From Phascolarctobacterium_B sp045598345 (GTDB lineage: Bacteria; Bacillota; Negativicutes; Acidaminococcales; Acidaminococcaceae), in contig JAZLLX010000014.1 in NCBI GenBank assembly GCA_045598345.1, positions 1 to 8,983 on the forward strand: a DNA stretch of 8,983 nucleotides. The letters run 5' to 3'. The translations under genes were made by a program, and so were the position numbers. Below, piece after piece: positions 1 to 5,761 of the stretch. Each line of letters starts with the position of its first letter. The stretch's first letter is position 1. The notes beneath the pieces are model-generated. The model ran no database searches. It was not told where the DNA came from and saw only the letters and a program-made list of their open reading frames with translations.

Positions 1-54
1 TTTTGCTTTTCACTCAGCGTTAAAAAGCATTTGGAACAGCAAAATCTTATTTTT

Positions 55-91
55 AATCTGTCAACATATTTGGTAAATCTGTTGACAGATT
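55..91. repeat. Inverted repeat 1 (12-bp arms)
   Basis: Perfect arms AATCTGTCAACA (55-66) and TGTTGACAGATT (80-91) surround a 13-nt centre. The right arm runs directly into the shared flank GAAAATCGCTTTTCACG. No T-tract follows, so it is not a typical terminator. It could be a protein-binding site or an RNA hairpin. Confidence 0.85.
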
Positions 92-238
92 GAAAATCGC
101 TTTTCACGCTTTTAATTGTGTTTTGTTGACGAGTTGTTTTAGTGATGAGAGTGAAGAGAGGAGAGAAAAGAATTTGAAAGAAGTTCTTTGCGATTAGAGC
201 GGAAAAAATTTTTCGTTCAAAACAGCAAAATTGCAAAA

Positions 239-279
239 TCAAAATGACGTTATTTTGATATAGAATGTCGTCATTTTGA
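239..279. repeat. Inverted repeat 2 (11-bp arms)
   Basis: Perfect arms TCAAAATGACG (239-249) and CGTCATTTTGA (269-279) surround a 19-nt centre. The arms differ from those of repeat 1, but the same flanks are present: AACAGCAAAA upstream and GAAAATCAATTTTCACG downstream. Conserved flanks with varying arms suggest selection for structure. Confidence 0.85.
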
Positions 280-370
280 AAATCAATTTTCACGATTTTT
301 TCAGTTTTGAATGAGAGAATTTTTTTGAAAGGTAAAACAGAGAACGAAATCAAAAATATAAAAGCATCAG

Positions 371-403
371 AATGATATCAGACCATAGTCAGTATGATAT
401 CAT
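371..403. repeat. Inverted repeat 3 (10-bp arms)
   Basis: Arms AATGATATCA (371-380) and TGATATCATT (394-403) surround a 13-nt centre, the same spacing as repeat 1. Each arm contains the self-complementary octamer TGATATCA, so the locus can also be read as two tandem palindromes 22-23 bp apart. Confidence 0.8.
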
Positions 404-449
404 TTTGCCGTTGAAGCAAAAAGCAAAACGAAAAATTTTTTCGTGAGGG

Positions 450-493
450 TCAATCTCACTATGAGATCTACCCAACTCTCACTATGAGATTGA
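450..493. promoter_or_regulatory. Twin palindromic operator-like site
   Basis: TCTCACTATGAGA occurs twice (454-466 and 477-489), each copy being a palindrome TCTCA-N3-TGAGA, 23 bp apart. The outer bases extend the symmetry into a larger inverted repeat, TCAATCTCA (450-458) and TGAGATTGA (485-493). Paired palindromes about two helical turns apart are typical of dimeric repressor operators. The only GATC upstream of the R-M genes lies between the two copies (at 465-468). The cognate protein is not identified; the promoter I favour for the R-M genes is about 180 bp further downstream. Confidence 0.5.
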
Positions 494-650
494 GCGTGTA
501 AAAAAATAAAAGAGCAGTAAATGCTATTTTGATTGTGATGGAAAGCATAAAAACATTTTATCTTCACTATATACAATAGACATGAGTTTTGATTTTACAA
601 CCAAAAAGGGAAAGAAAATTTATAATTGCAGAATTAAATATAGTTTTTGT

Positions 651-679
651 TTTATTTGGTGTGGGTTTTGTGGTATAAT
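651..679 (+). promoter_or_regulatory. Candidate promoter of the R-M operon
   Basis: A perfect -10 TATAAT (674-679) is preceded by TG at 671-672, giving an extended -10. The -35 region is weak (TTTATT 651-656, 17-bp spacing), which an extended -10 can tolerate. Transcription would start near 686, leaving a leader of about 95 nt before the first methyltransferase. Confidence 0.6.
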
Positions 680-696
680 ATCTATAACTATTCTTG

Positions 697-775
697 CCTC
701 CCAGTTAGGGGATGTGGCGCGATGCCACCGGATGGGTAGTTTGCGGTGGCAAATTGTTGATAGTTGGGAAAGGGA
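697..775 (+). promoter_or_regulatory. Structured leader with competing hairpins
   Basis: Two mutually exclusive pairings use the same segment. GCCAC (724-728) can pair with GTGGC at 714-718, or, as TGCCACCG (723-730), with CGGTGGCA at 744-751. In addition, CCTCCC (697-702) is complementary to the purine-rich ribosome-binding region GGGAAAGGG (766-774) before the GTG start at 781. This arrangement could modulate translation of the first methyltransferase. No known riboswitch class is recognised. Confidence 0.4.
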
Positions 776-780
776 ACATT

Positions 781-1512
781 GTGAGTATAGAATTATTAAA
801 CTGTGATTATAAAACTTTGATAAATAGATTTAAGAAAGAAAATACATTGATTGATTTAGTTTTAACTGATCCACCTTATTGTGTTAGCAGGGATTATCAG
901 TTGGGATTTTCTAATATGGGTAGGTCAGGAATGAATTATGGGAAATGGGATTATAATTTTAATCCTAAAGAATGGATTTATCTTACTGCTCCATTTGTAA
1001 GAAAAGGTGGTTCTTTGATAACTTTCAATGACTGGAAAAACTTGTCTTATGTTGTTGAAGTTTTAGAAGAAAATGGGTTTCTTATTAAAGATTTAATTAG
1101 ATGGGAAAAACGCAATCCTATGCCCCGTAATGTTAATAGTCGTTATGTTATGGATATCGAGGTTGCAGTTTGGGCTGTAAAAGGAAAAGGGAAATGGACT
1201 TTTAATAAACCAGAAAATGTTAGTTATTTAAAACCAGTTATTTCTACAGGTGTAGTTCCAGGTGGTAAAAAAAGATTACATCCAACTCAAAAACATTTGG
1301 AGGTTATAGAAAAATTAGTTGAAGTTCATTCTAATGCTGGAGATTTGATTTTTGATCCGTTTGCAGGGGCAGGAACAATGGCATTAGCTTGTCAAAATTT
1401 AGATAGAAACTTTATTGGTTCTGAGATAGATAAAGGTTATTATAAGAAAGCAATGGAGAGATTATGTACCCAAACCCGATTAGTTATCCCGGAAATAAAA
1501 ACAAAATTGTAG
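781..1512 (+). CDS. DpnA-like N6-adenine DNA methyltransferase (beta class)
   Basis: It should transfer a methyl group from SAM to adenine N6 in one strand of the R-M target. From the preferred GTG start the protein is 243 aa. Catalytic motif IV DPPY is near the N-terminus (30-33) and SAM-binding motif I FDPFAGAGT near the C-terminus (191-199), the circular order of beta-class enzymes. The segment after DPPY (MGRSGMNYGKWD) and FNDWKNLSY recall DpnA-type GATC methylases from memory, so a GATC-containing target is inferred. The GTG at 781 is preferred: AGGG lies 6 nt upstream and the product begins SIELLNCDY, as usual in this family. An in-frame ATG at 712 has its purine block abutting the codon. 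The 3' end overlaps the next gene by 49 bp, implying translational coupling. Confidence 0.88.
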   Translation: MSIELLNCDYKTLINRFKKENTLIDLVLTDPPYCVSRDYQLGFSNMGRSGMNYGKWDYNFNPKEWIYLTAPFVRKGGSLITFNDWKNLSYVVEVLEENGFLIKDLIRWEKRNPMPRNVNSRYVMDIEVAVWAVKGKGKWTFNKPENVSYLKPVISTGVVPGGKKRLHPTQKHLEVIEKLVEVHSNAGDLIFDPFAGAGTMALACQNLDRNFIGSEIDKGYYKKAMERLCTQTRLVIPEIKTKL

Positions 1513-2336
1513 AACAGTTAGTATCACTTTTTCCCAGTGAGTGTAATGAGTTTGTTGATGTTATGTGTGGCGGTGGTACTGTAGGTGTTAATTCAGAGCA
1601 AAAAAATATTGTTCTCAATGATAGCAATCATTTAATTATAGATTTGCTAAAGTTTTTTTATAATACTTCATTTAGTCAAATTGATAATATGTTAAGCGTG
1701 ATAATTAAAGAATATAATTTAACGGATACAAAGGTACATGAAAAGGGGCATTATATTGAATATAGGCATGAAGGTTTATCATTGTACAATAAAGAAGGTT
1801 ATAACAAACTTAAAGCAGAATATAACATTAGTCCTAGCAATGATAAACTATTAGCACTTCTTATTTATGGATTTAACCATTATTTAAGAGTTAATGGCAA
1901 AGGGTTATTTAATGTTCCTGTTGGGAAGGTAGATTATTCAGAAAAGATAAAAACTAATTTGAATAATTTTTTGTATTTAATGCAGAGTAAAAATATAAAA
2001 TTTTCTTGTTTTGAATATACAGACAAAAGGTTATACGCAAATAAGAGTGCGTTCTATTATTTTGACCCACCATATTTAATTACCACAGCCCCTTATAATG
2101 CTAATTGGAATGAGAAAAATGAAGAAGCATTATTAGATGTGCTCGATTTTTTGAATAGACAAAATATAAAATTTGGCCTTTCAAATGTGTTAATGTCAAA
2201 TAATAAGCATAATGTGATGTTAGAATTGTGGGCAAAAAAATATATTGTTCATGAAATAAAAAGGCAGTATAGAAATGCAAACTATCAGAAAATAAACGTG
2301 ACTGATACACGAGAAGTTTTAATCACGAATTACTAA
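1464..2336 (+). CDS. Dam/D12-class N6-adenine DNA methyltransferase (alpha class)
   Basis: This 290-aa protein is the second modification enzyme. Motif order is that of alpha-class D12 methylases: SYPGNKNKIV (motif X, 7-16), VDVMCGGGT (motif I, SAM binding, 31-39), VLNDSN (50-55), a central target-recognition region with the Dam-like NGKGLFNVPVG (144-154), and catalytic DPPY (201-204). The length is normal for the family. GGAG at 1455-1458, inside the upstream gene, serves as ribosome binding site, 5 nt before ATG. Two methylases from different classes in one operon resemble DpnII-type systems. With the type IIS nuclease downstream they more likely methylate opposite strands of an asymmetric sequence. 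The exact target cannot be read from the sequence. Confidence 0.9.
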   Translation: MYPNPISYPGNKNKIVEQLVSLFPSECNEFVDVMCGGGTVGVNSEQKNIVLNDSNHLIIDLLKFFYNTSFSQIDNMLSVIIKEYNLTDTKVHEKGHYIEYRHEGLSLYNKEGYNKLKAEYNISPSNDKLLALLIYGFNHYLRVNGKGLFNVPVGKVDYSEKIKTNLNNFLYLMQSKNIKFSCFEYTDKRLYANKSAFYYFDPPYLITTAPYNANWNEKNEEALLDVLDFLNRQNIKFGLSNVLMSNNKHNVMLELWAKKYIVHEIKRQYRNANYQKINVTDTREVLITNY

Positions 2337-2348
2337 GGAGGCAAGAGA

Positions 2349-4142
2349 ATGACTGCGGGTAATAGGAGAGGTTTTAAGATTTTTTCCTTTAATACAACAA
2401 TTAGAAATGCACGTAGAAACTTGGAGTTTTTAAGTGTGTTTCTGCCGTATGATGGGAAAATTATTAGAGGAATATTAAAGCATCAATTTTATTTTGATTT
2501 AGTACGTCACGGTGTTTATAAATCGCTAAATGTTTCACGCGATGTTAGAGAAAAGTGGAAAAGAAATGAACCATTAACAGAGGAAGAAACTAATAAAATT
2601 ATGGCAGATAATCCGCAGGCAACTACTGACGAAGGAAGAACAATGACATGGTTAAGAGCATTAAAAGATCAAGGATTGCTTATTTTTGAACCTATAGCCG
2701 GAGAAGCATCTGATGTTCATAAAATTGTAATTAGTAAAATTGGAAAACAAATTTTAGAAAGAAGAATTGATCCAACAATACTTTATACAAAATTAATGAT
2801 TGGAGTGCATGCTAAAAATCCATGTAGAACAAGTATGTGGAACGAATCACGCCCGTTTTTAAATACTTTGTTTGTTATAAATCTGGTTAATAAAAAATGG
2901 CAAGAGCTAGGAAATGATCCTAAAGGAATCTTGCTACACGAATTTTCTTGTTTTGTATTGAGTATGAAAGATTGTGATTATGAAAAATGTGCCAATGACA
3001 TAATTAATTATCGTAGGCAGTTCAATACAGATATCAATATAGATTTTTTGTTAAATCATCTTAAACAGAATAATATTCTGCCTCTTTCAATTAAAAGTAT
3101 TTTGGGAGATTATCCTGATGAGGTTTTTAGAAAATTTGAAATGACAGGATTATTTTATAAACATGGATATGGTAATAAAATGTATATTTCGTTTTCTAAA
3201 TACAATATGGAAAAGATTAATACCTTATTAAACCACTATGAAAATTATAGATTTGAAGAATTTAATAGTCAAGAAGAATACTATAATTATCTATATAATG
3301 TTTTTATTCCGTGGGAAGGGAATGAATTAACACGAAGAAGAATTATAAATTATAAAGCAAAAATTTTAGGAATTGCTTTATCCAATAATTATGTATTGGA
3401 AGAAACAGAAGCAATGCTTGATAGAATTTTTATGTCCAATAAGCTTGCTACTATTGTTAAAGAAACATCACTTAAAGATATTCTCAATGAACTTTTGATA
3501 TTAACTAAAGTTGTTAGAAAAAAATCAAAATATTCAGACATTGCAGAACCATTACGTTTAGAATTTTTAATGGCAATGGCATTTGGCAAAAGATATGGGG
3601 TTAGTCATGTCATAAGTAACATATTGTATGACGAGAATGGTATTCCGTTGCATTGTGCAACAGGCAATAAAGCTGATATTCTTTATGTTGATTCAAGTTG
3701 TGAATATACGTTAGAAACTACAATGATTAGTAGTCGGGATCAACAGTTAAATAGTGAAACTACAACTGTTATAAGACATATGGAAGAAGAACAAAGAAAT
3801 AACAATATTAAAATTAGAACAATAATGATTGCACCAAGAGTACATTTTGATACTTTGGATTATTTTAAATATCAAGCAGACACAAAAAAAATTAGCATAT
3901 TAGCTTTAACAATAAATAAAATGGCAGAAACTATTTATAAATGTGAAAGTATAGATGCCTTGAATGTAACTGTAGATAGTATGGTTAGTGAAATGATTGA
4001 GCATTTTAACGATTTTCTTGAAGACATAAATTATTCTTATCCATTAAGTGAGTTACATGAAGAAGTTACATATGTTAGTGAAAATGATAACTTAATGGTT
4101 GCTAATCCGACCATTAATCCCGATAATCATTTATGGAACTAA
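2349..4142 (+). CDS. AlwI/N.BstNBI-like type IIS restriction endonuclease
   Basis: This 597-aa protein is the nuclease of the R-M system. From memory it follows the layout of N.BstNBI and AlwI (about 600 aa): an N-terminal DNA-recognition half and a C-terminal FokI-like cleavage half. The cleavage domain shows LEFLMAMAF (404-412), GNKADILYVD (439-448), YTLETT (453-458) and SETTTVIRHMEEE (469-481), then IAPRVHFDTLDYFKYQ (494-509). Likely catalytic acids are D443, E456 and E470, with E405 possible. The domain appears intact. AAGGAGG (2335-2341) overlaps the stop of the preceding gene, 7 nt before ATG, so all three genes are one operon with modification first. AlwI-family enzymes cut a few bases outside asymmetric sites such as GGATC or GAGTC. 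GGATC is attractive because of the DpnA-like partner but is not proven. Confidence 0.85.
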   Translation: MTAGNRRGFKIFSFNTTIRNARRNLEFLSVFLPYDGKIIRGILKHQFYFDLVRHGVYKSLNVSRDVREKWKRNEPLTEEETNKIMADNPQATTDEGRTMTWLRALKDQGLLIFEPIAGEASDVHKIVISKIGKQILERRIDPTILYTKLMIGVHAKNPCRTSMWNESRPFLNTLFVINLVNKKWQELGNDPKGILLHEFSCFVLSMKDCDYEKCANDIINYRRQFNTDINIDFLLNHLKQNNILPLSIKSILGDYPDEVFRKFEMTGLFYKHGYGNKMYISFSKYNMEKINTLLNHYENYRFEEFNSQEEYYNYLYNVFIPWEGNELTRRRIINYKAKILGIALSNNYVLEETEAMLDRIFMSNKLATIVKETSLKDILNELLILTKVVRKKSKYSDIAEPLRLEFLMAMAFGKRYGVSHVISNILYDENGIPLHCATGNKADILYVDSSCEYTLETTMISSRDQQLNSETTTVIRHMEEEQRNNNIKIRTIMIAPRVHFDTLDYFKYQADTKKISILALTINKMAETIYKCESIDALNVTVDSMVSEMIEHFNDFLEDINYSYPLSELHEEVTYVSENDNLMVANPTINPDNHLWN

Positions 4143-4170
4143 AACTAACTTCTTAATTGCTCACCCCACC

Positions 4171-4200
4171 ACCAAAAAGCAAAATATTTTGCTTTTTGGT
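4171..4200. terminator. Perfect 30-bp palindrome, possible bidirectional terminator
   Basis: Both arms are 15 bp and exactly complementary with no unpaired centre. The order is A5-GC-AAAAT/ATTTT-GC-T5, so a GC-closed hairpin is followed by a T-tract on either strand, as in bidirectional terminators. It lies 28 bp after the nuclease stop codon. The stem is AT-rich, and the next bases are C-rich rather than a longer T-run, so termination strength is uncertain. Confidence 0.5.
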
Positions 4201-4330
4201 CCCCCGCCCCTTTATGGGCGGACGAGGGTTCGTGTTATTTTTGGGGAAATCCCGTAATTCCCCCGTGGAAATTACGGAATTTCCATGTGTTGAAAAAAAT
4301 TTAAGACGGGGTTTTAAGCCCCTATATATA
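4201..4330. repeat. Succession of further hairpins downstream of the R-M operon
   Basis: CCGCCC (4204-4209) pairs with GGGCGG (4216-4221). A 15-bp repeat with one mismatch pairs 4245-4259 (GGAAATCCCGTAATT) with 4270-4284. GGGG and CCCC flank TTTTAAG around 4308-4322. The open reading frame here lacks a ribosome binding site and family features, and this base pairing explains its composition better. The role is unknown: structured 3' region, element end, or non-coding RNA. Confidence 0.45.
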
Positions 4331-4380
4331 CAAGACGAAAAAAATCTTCAAATTGTAGGTATTGGTGAAAAATATTTTTA

Positions 4381-4427
4381 TTTCGCAATTCATAATTTAT
4401 AATGCACAATGAAGGTAAGATGTTCTG
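4381..4427. repeat. Dispersed intergenic repeat, left copy
   Basis: Simple AATTCATAATTTATAATGC-type sequence is followed by AATGAAGGTAAGATGTTCTG (4408-4427). A diverged copy of the same arrangement is found at 8719-8795, where GGTAGGATGTTCCTG replaces GGTAAGATGTTCTG. Such sequences are scattered in some low-GC gut bacteria (from memory). The rest of 4330-4488 shows no gene; TATAAT at 4398-4403 could be a -10 for the following gene, but no good -35 is seen. Confidence 0.5.
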
Positions 4428-4488
4428 AAAATTAAATTAGTAAAGTGAATTGTGAAATGAAAGAAAAAAATCTAAAGGAGCAACAATT

Positions 4489-5403
4489 ATGAGTTCAAAA
4501 GAATATGCCGGCGGGAAGGCAAGTACTATTGCTATTTTCCGGGTTTTGGAACGGTACAGCGGCAAAGGGCATAATTTGACCCAACTGGATATTGTGGACT
4601 ATGTCCAAAAGGATTATGGCTTGAAGGTTGACAGGAAGACAGTCGGGCGGACTATTAACTTTCTCAAAGAGTTCCGGTTCAGCAGTAATGAAAAAGAATT
4701 TGCCATTGAATCTTTTAGGAGGCAGGGCATTTATATGAGTACGAACAACAGCGAAAGTAAAATTATTTTGCGTTCTGCCATTATTGGCCTTAATAAGGTA
4801 AGGTTTGTTTATTATTTGAGAGATTTGGAAGGGCATGAGGTGCCGGACGACAAGCCCGACCATCCTTCTGGCGAATTTGTGGTTGACCCTTATGAAATTA
4901 TCAGTTCCATGGGGCATGAGTATCTTGTCTGCCACAAAGATGGGGATGAGCCCTTTTTACGTAACCTTAGGATTGACAGGATGAAGAATGTGGAAATATT
5001 AAAAGAAGAAAGAATGGCTTTGCAGGAAATTGACGGTTGCGAATCGTGGGTACGGTTTAATCGGGAAGAATATATAAAGAAGTTAAATTATCATATGTTG
5101 GGCGGAAAACTTGCTTATGCGGAATTTAAGATTCCCAACGGCAAGAAAGCCGATATGCAACGGGCGGTTAATATTTTGTGGGATGAGTTGAGCGGGTTTG
5201 ACAGTTTTGAAATGCGAAAACAGCAGGATGGTTGGATTAAAGTAAGTGTGAGAATGTCAAGGATGGGAATTAAGGTATTTGCCCGTCAGTTTGTGGATAT
5301 GTGTACTTTAATTTATCCAGAGAGTTTGCTAAAAGAGTTGAAGGAAGAATTTGCTGTTGCCAGCGCCAAGTATGGGGAGGAATTTGAAAAAAATTTAAAA
5401 TAA
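4489..5403 (+). CDS. WYL-domain transcriptional regulator
   Basis: This 304-aa DNA-binding regulator probably controls the operon downstream. Residues about 12-62 form a winged-helix-like N-terminus (LTQLDIVDYVQ, DRKTVGRTINFLKEF). Residues about 93-170 form a WYL domain (VRFVYY, FVVDPYEIISSMGHEYLVCHK, LRNLRIDRMKNVEIL), with the namesake tripeptide as EYL (144-146). A WCX-like C-terminal region follows (about 200-298), ending YPESLLKELKEEF. AAAGGAG (4474-4480) is 8 nt before ATG. WYL proteins bind nucleic-acid or nucleotide ligands, and several (BrxR, CapW types) regulate phage-defence operons. The two 18-bp sites just downstream are candidate operators. Base composition is less AT-rich than the R-M genes. 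The family call is firm; the target and ligand are inferred. Confidence 0.9.
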   Translation: MSSKEYAGGKASTIAIFRVLERYSGKGHNLTQLDIVDYVQKDYGLKVDRKTVGRTINFLKEFRFSSNEKEFAIESFRRQGIYMSTNNSESKIILRSAIIGLNKVRFVYYLRDLEGHEVPDDKPDHPSGEFVVDPYEIISSMGHEYLVCHKDGDEPFLRNLRIDRMKNVEILKEERMALQEIDGCESWVRFNREEYIKKLNYHMLGGKLAYAEFKIPNGKKADMQRAVNILWDELSGFDSFEMRKQQDGWIKVSVRMSRMGIKVFARQFVDMCTLIYPESLLKELKEEFAVASAKYGEEFEKNLK

Positions 5404-5411
5404 TTTATTCG

Positions 5412-5450
5412 GATACCAATTTTGTCCACCCTCATGGGTTATAATATAGC
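5412..5450 (+). promoter_or_regulatory. Site 1 (GATACCAAWWTTGTCCAC) with candidate promoter
   Basis: GATACCAATTTTGTCCAC (5412-5429) contains TTGTCC (5422-5427), a possible -35, followed after 17 bp by TATAGC (5445-5450). A perfect TATAAT at 5440-5445 is only 12 bp from that hexamer. The same 18-mer recurs at 5498 with 16 of 18 bases identical, again over a possible -35. This suggests an operator, most likely for the adjacent WYL protein. Confidence 0.45.
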
Positions 5451-5479
5451 CAACAAGGGAAATGGAGGGTGGAAAAAAA

Positions 5480-5569
5480 ATGAAAAAAGTTGTTAACGAT
5501 ACCAAAATTGTCCACACAAAAGTGTTATCATATAAACATAGCGGGGGAGCAATCTCCTCCTCTTTCTAA
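5480..5569 (+). CDS. Possible 29-aa leader peptide
   Basis: ATG at 5480 follows GGAGGG (5464-5469) by 10 nt and opens a 29-codon frame beginning MKKVVNDTKIVHTKV and ending ISSSF at TAA 5567-5569. It overlaps the second 18-bp site and candidate promoter and ends about 15 bp before the riboswitch. GAGGGTGGA (5465-5473) is complementary to TCCACCCTC (5425-5433), though the latter would be transcribed only from a promoter further upstream. It resembles no known protein. It may be a leader peptide made from the upstream promoter, or a chance frame. Confidence 0.25.
   Translation: MKKVVNDTKIVHTKVLSYKHSGGAISSSF
5498..5536 (+). promoter_or_regulatory. Site 2 (GATACCAAWWTTGTCCAC) with promoter of the riboswitch operon
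   Basis: GATACCAAAATTGTCCAC (5498-5515) overlaps a -35 TTGTCC (5508-5513). Seventeen bases later is TATAAA (5531-5536), a sound -10. Transcription would begin near 5543, some 40 nt before the riboswitch aptamer. A regulator bound at the 18-mer would block or contact RNA polymerase at the -35. Confidence 0.55.
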
Positions 5570-5584
5570 AAACAAAATATATAT

Positions 5585-5664
5585 TCATCAAGAGCAGGCG
5601 AGGGGCTTAGCCCGACGACCCTGCAGCAACCCTTTGAGTTGGGTGCTCCGGCTGAGAACGATGA
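5585..5664 (+). ncRNA. SAM riboswitch aptamer (SAM-I superfamily)
   Basis: The S-box signature is clear: ATCAAGAG, a purine-rich GAGGGG, AGCCCGACGA, CAGCAACCC and GGGTGCT in order. Pairings are P1 TCATC (5585-5589) with GATGA (5660-5664), P2 GCAGG (5594-5598) with CCTGC (5620-5624), an upper P2 hairpin GGG (5602-5604) with CCC (5611-5613), and P3 ACCC (5629-5632) with GGGT (5641-5644). The 3' part (GTGCTCCGGCTGAGAACGATGA) is compact. It lacks the usual AAUUCC and long P4 and recalls SAM-I/IV variants. SAM binding should stabilise P1 and favour the terminator just downstream, lowering expression when SAM is plentiful. Family membership is firm; the exact class is uncertain. Confidence 0.88.
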
Positions 5665-5713
5665 TCTTAAAATCAGCGTTCTCTGTCGCAAGAGCAGAGG
5701 ACGCTGTTTTTTT
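5654..5713 (+). terminator. Riboswitch expression platform: antiterminator and intrinsic terminator
   Basis: Terminator arms CAGCGTTCTCTG (5674-5685) and CAGAGGACGCTG (5695-5706) pair over 12 bp with one G-U pair, have a 9-nt loop, and are followed by seven T (5707-5713). The alternative antiterminator pairs GAGAACG (5654-5660), from the 3' end of the aptamer, with CGTTCTC (5677-5683), inside the terminator's left arm. The two structures exclude each other. Low SAM gives the antiterminator and read-through; high SAM gives termination. The first downstream start codon is 48 nt after the T-run. Confidence 0.88.
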
Positions 5714-5761
5714 GAAAAAATTTTATGTAGCCGCAAGAGTGGCAGAAAGCGAGGCGTTATT

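Larger units (their letters stand above)
1..580. other. Gene-free AT-rich region with a cluster of inverted repeats
   Basis: No credible coding region is seen on either strand. At least four inverted repeats with different arms lie at 55-91, 239-279, 371-403 and 450-493. The first two share flanking sequence: AACAGCAAAA upstream (35-44 and 221-230) and GAAAATCNNTTTTCACG immediately downstream (92-108 and 278-294). A related TTTTCAC also occurs at 7-13. The flank copies at 92 and 278 are 186 bp apart. An A/T block at 202-217 (GAAAAAATTTTTCGTT) recurs in reverse complement around 427-442. The region may be an upstream regulatory or structural element of the R-M operon, or the edge of another element outside the window. 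Function unknown. Confidence 0.6.

Noticed and set aside
1..500. CRISPR array
   Set aside because: The repeated flanks are too few, spacing is irregular, and the segments between them are palindromic rather than unique spacers; no cas genes are present.
1..500. Integron attC sites
   Set aside because: The arms do not match the GTTRRRY/RYYYAAC core pattern and there is no integrase or cassette structure.
712..780. ATG at 712 as start of the first methyltransferase
   Set aside because: The purine block abuts the codon with no spacing, the extra 23 residues come from the hairpin leader, and the GTG at 781 gives a normal family N-terminus with a usable ribosome binding site.
582..806. 74-codon frame upstream of the first methyltransferase
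   Set aside because: It has no ribosome binding site, spans the promoter and the structured leader, has erratic composition, and overlaps the methylase start in another frame.
4157..4402. 81-codon frame between nuclease and WYL gene
   Set aside because: It has no ribosome binding site and runs through a perfect palindrome and several other hairpins; low-complexity product with no family features.
4495..4935. 146-codon frame on the minus strand within the WYL gene
   Set aside because: It is a shadow of a clearly conserved + strand protein and has no ribosome binding site or family features.
5440..5445. TATAAT at 5440 as -10 of site 1
   Set aside because: The only -35-like hexamer is 12 bp away, too close; a weaker TATAGC at 17 bp fits better, so this promoter stays tentative.
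5639..5761. N-terminal extension of the 145-aa protein
   Set aside because: It would be encoded by the riboswitch 3' half and terminator; ATG 5762 has its own ribosome binding site.
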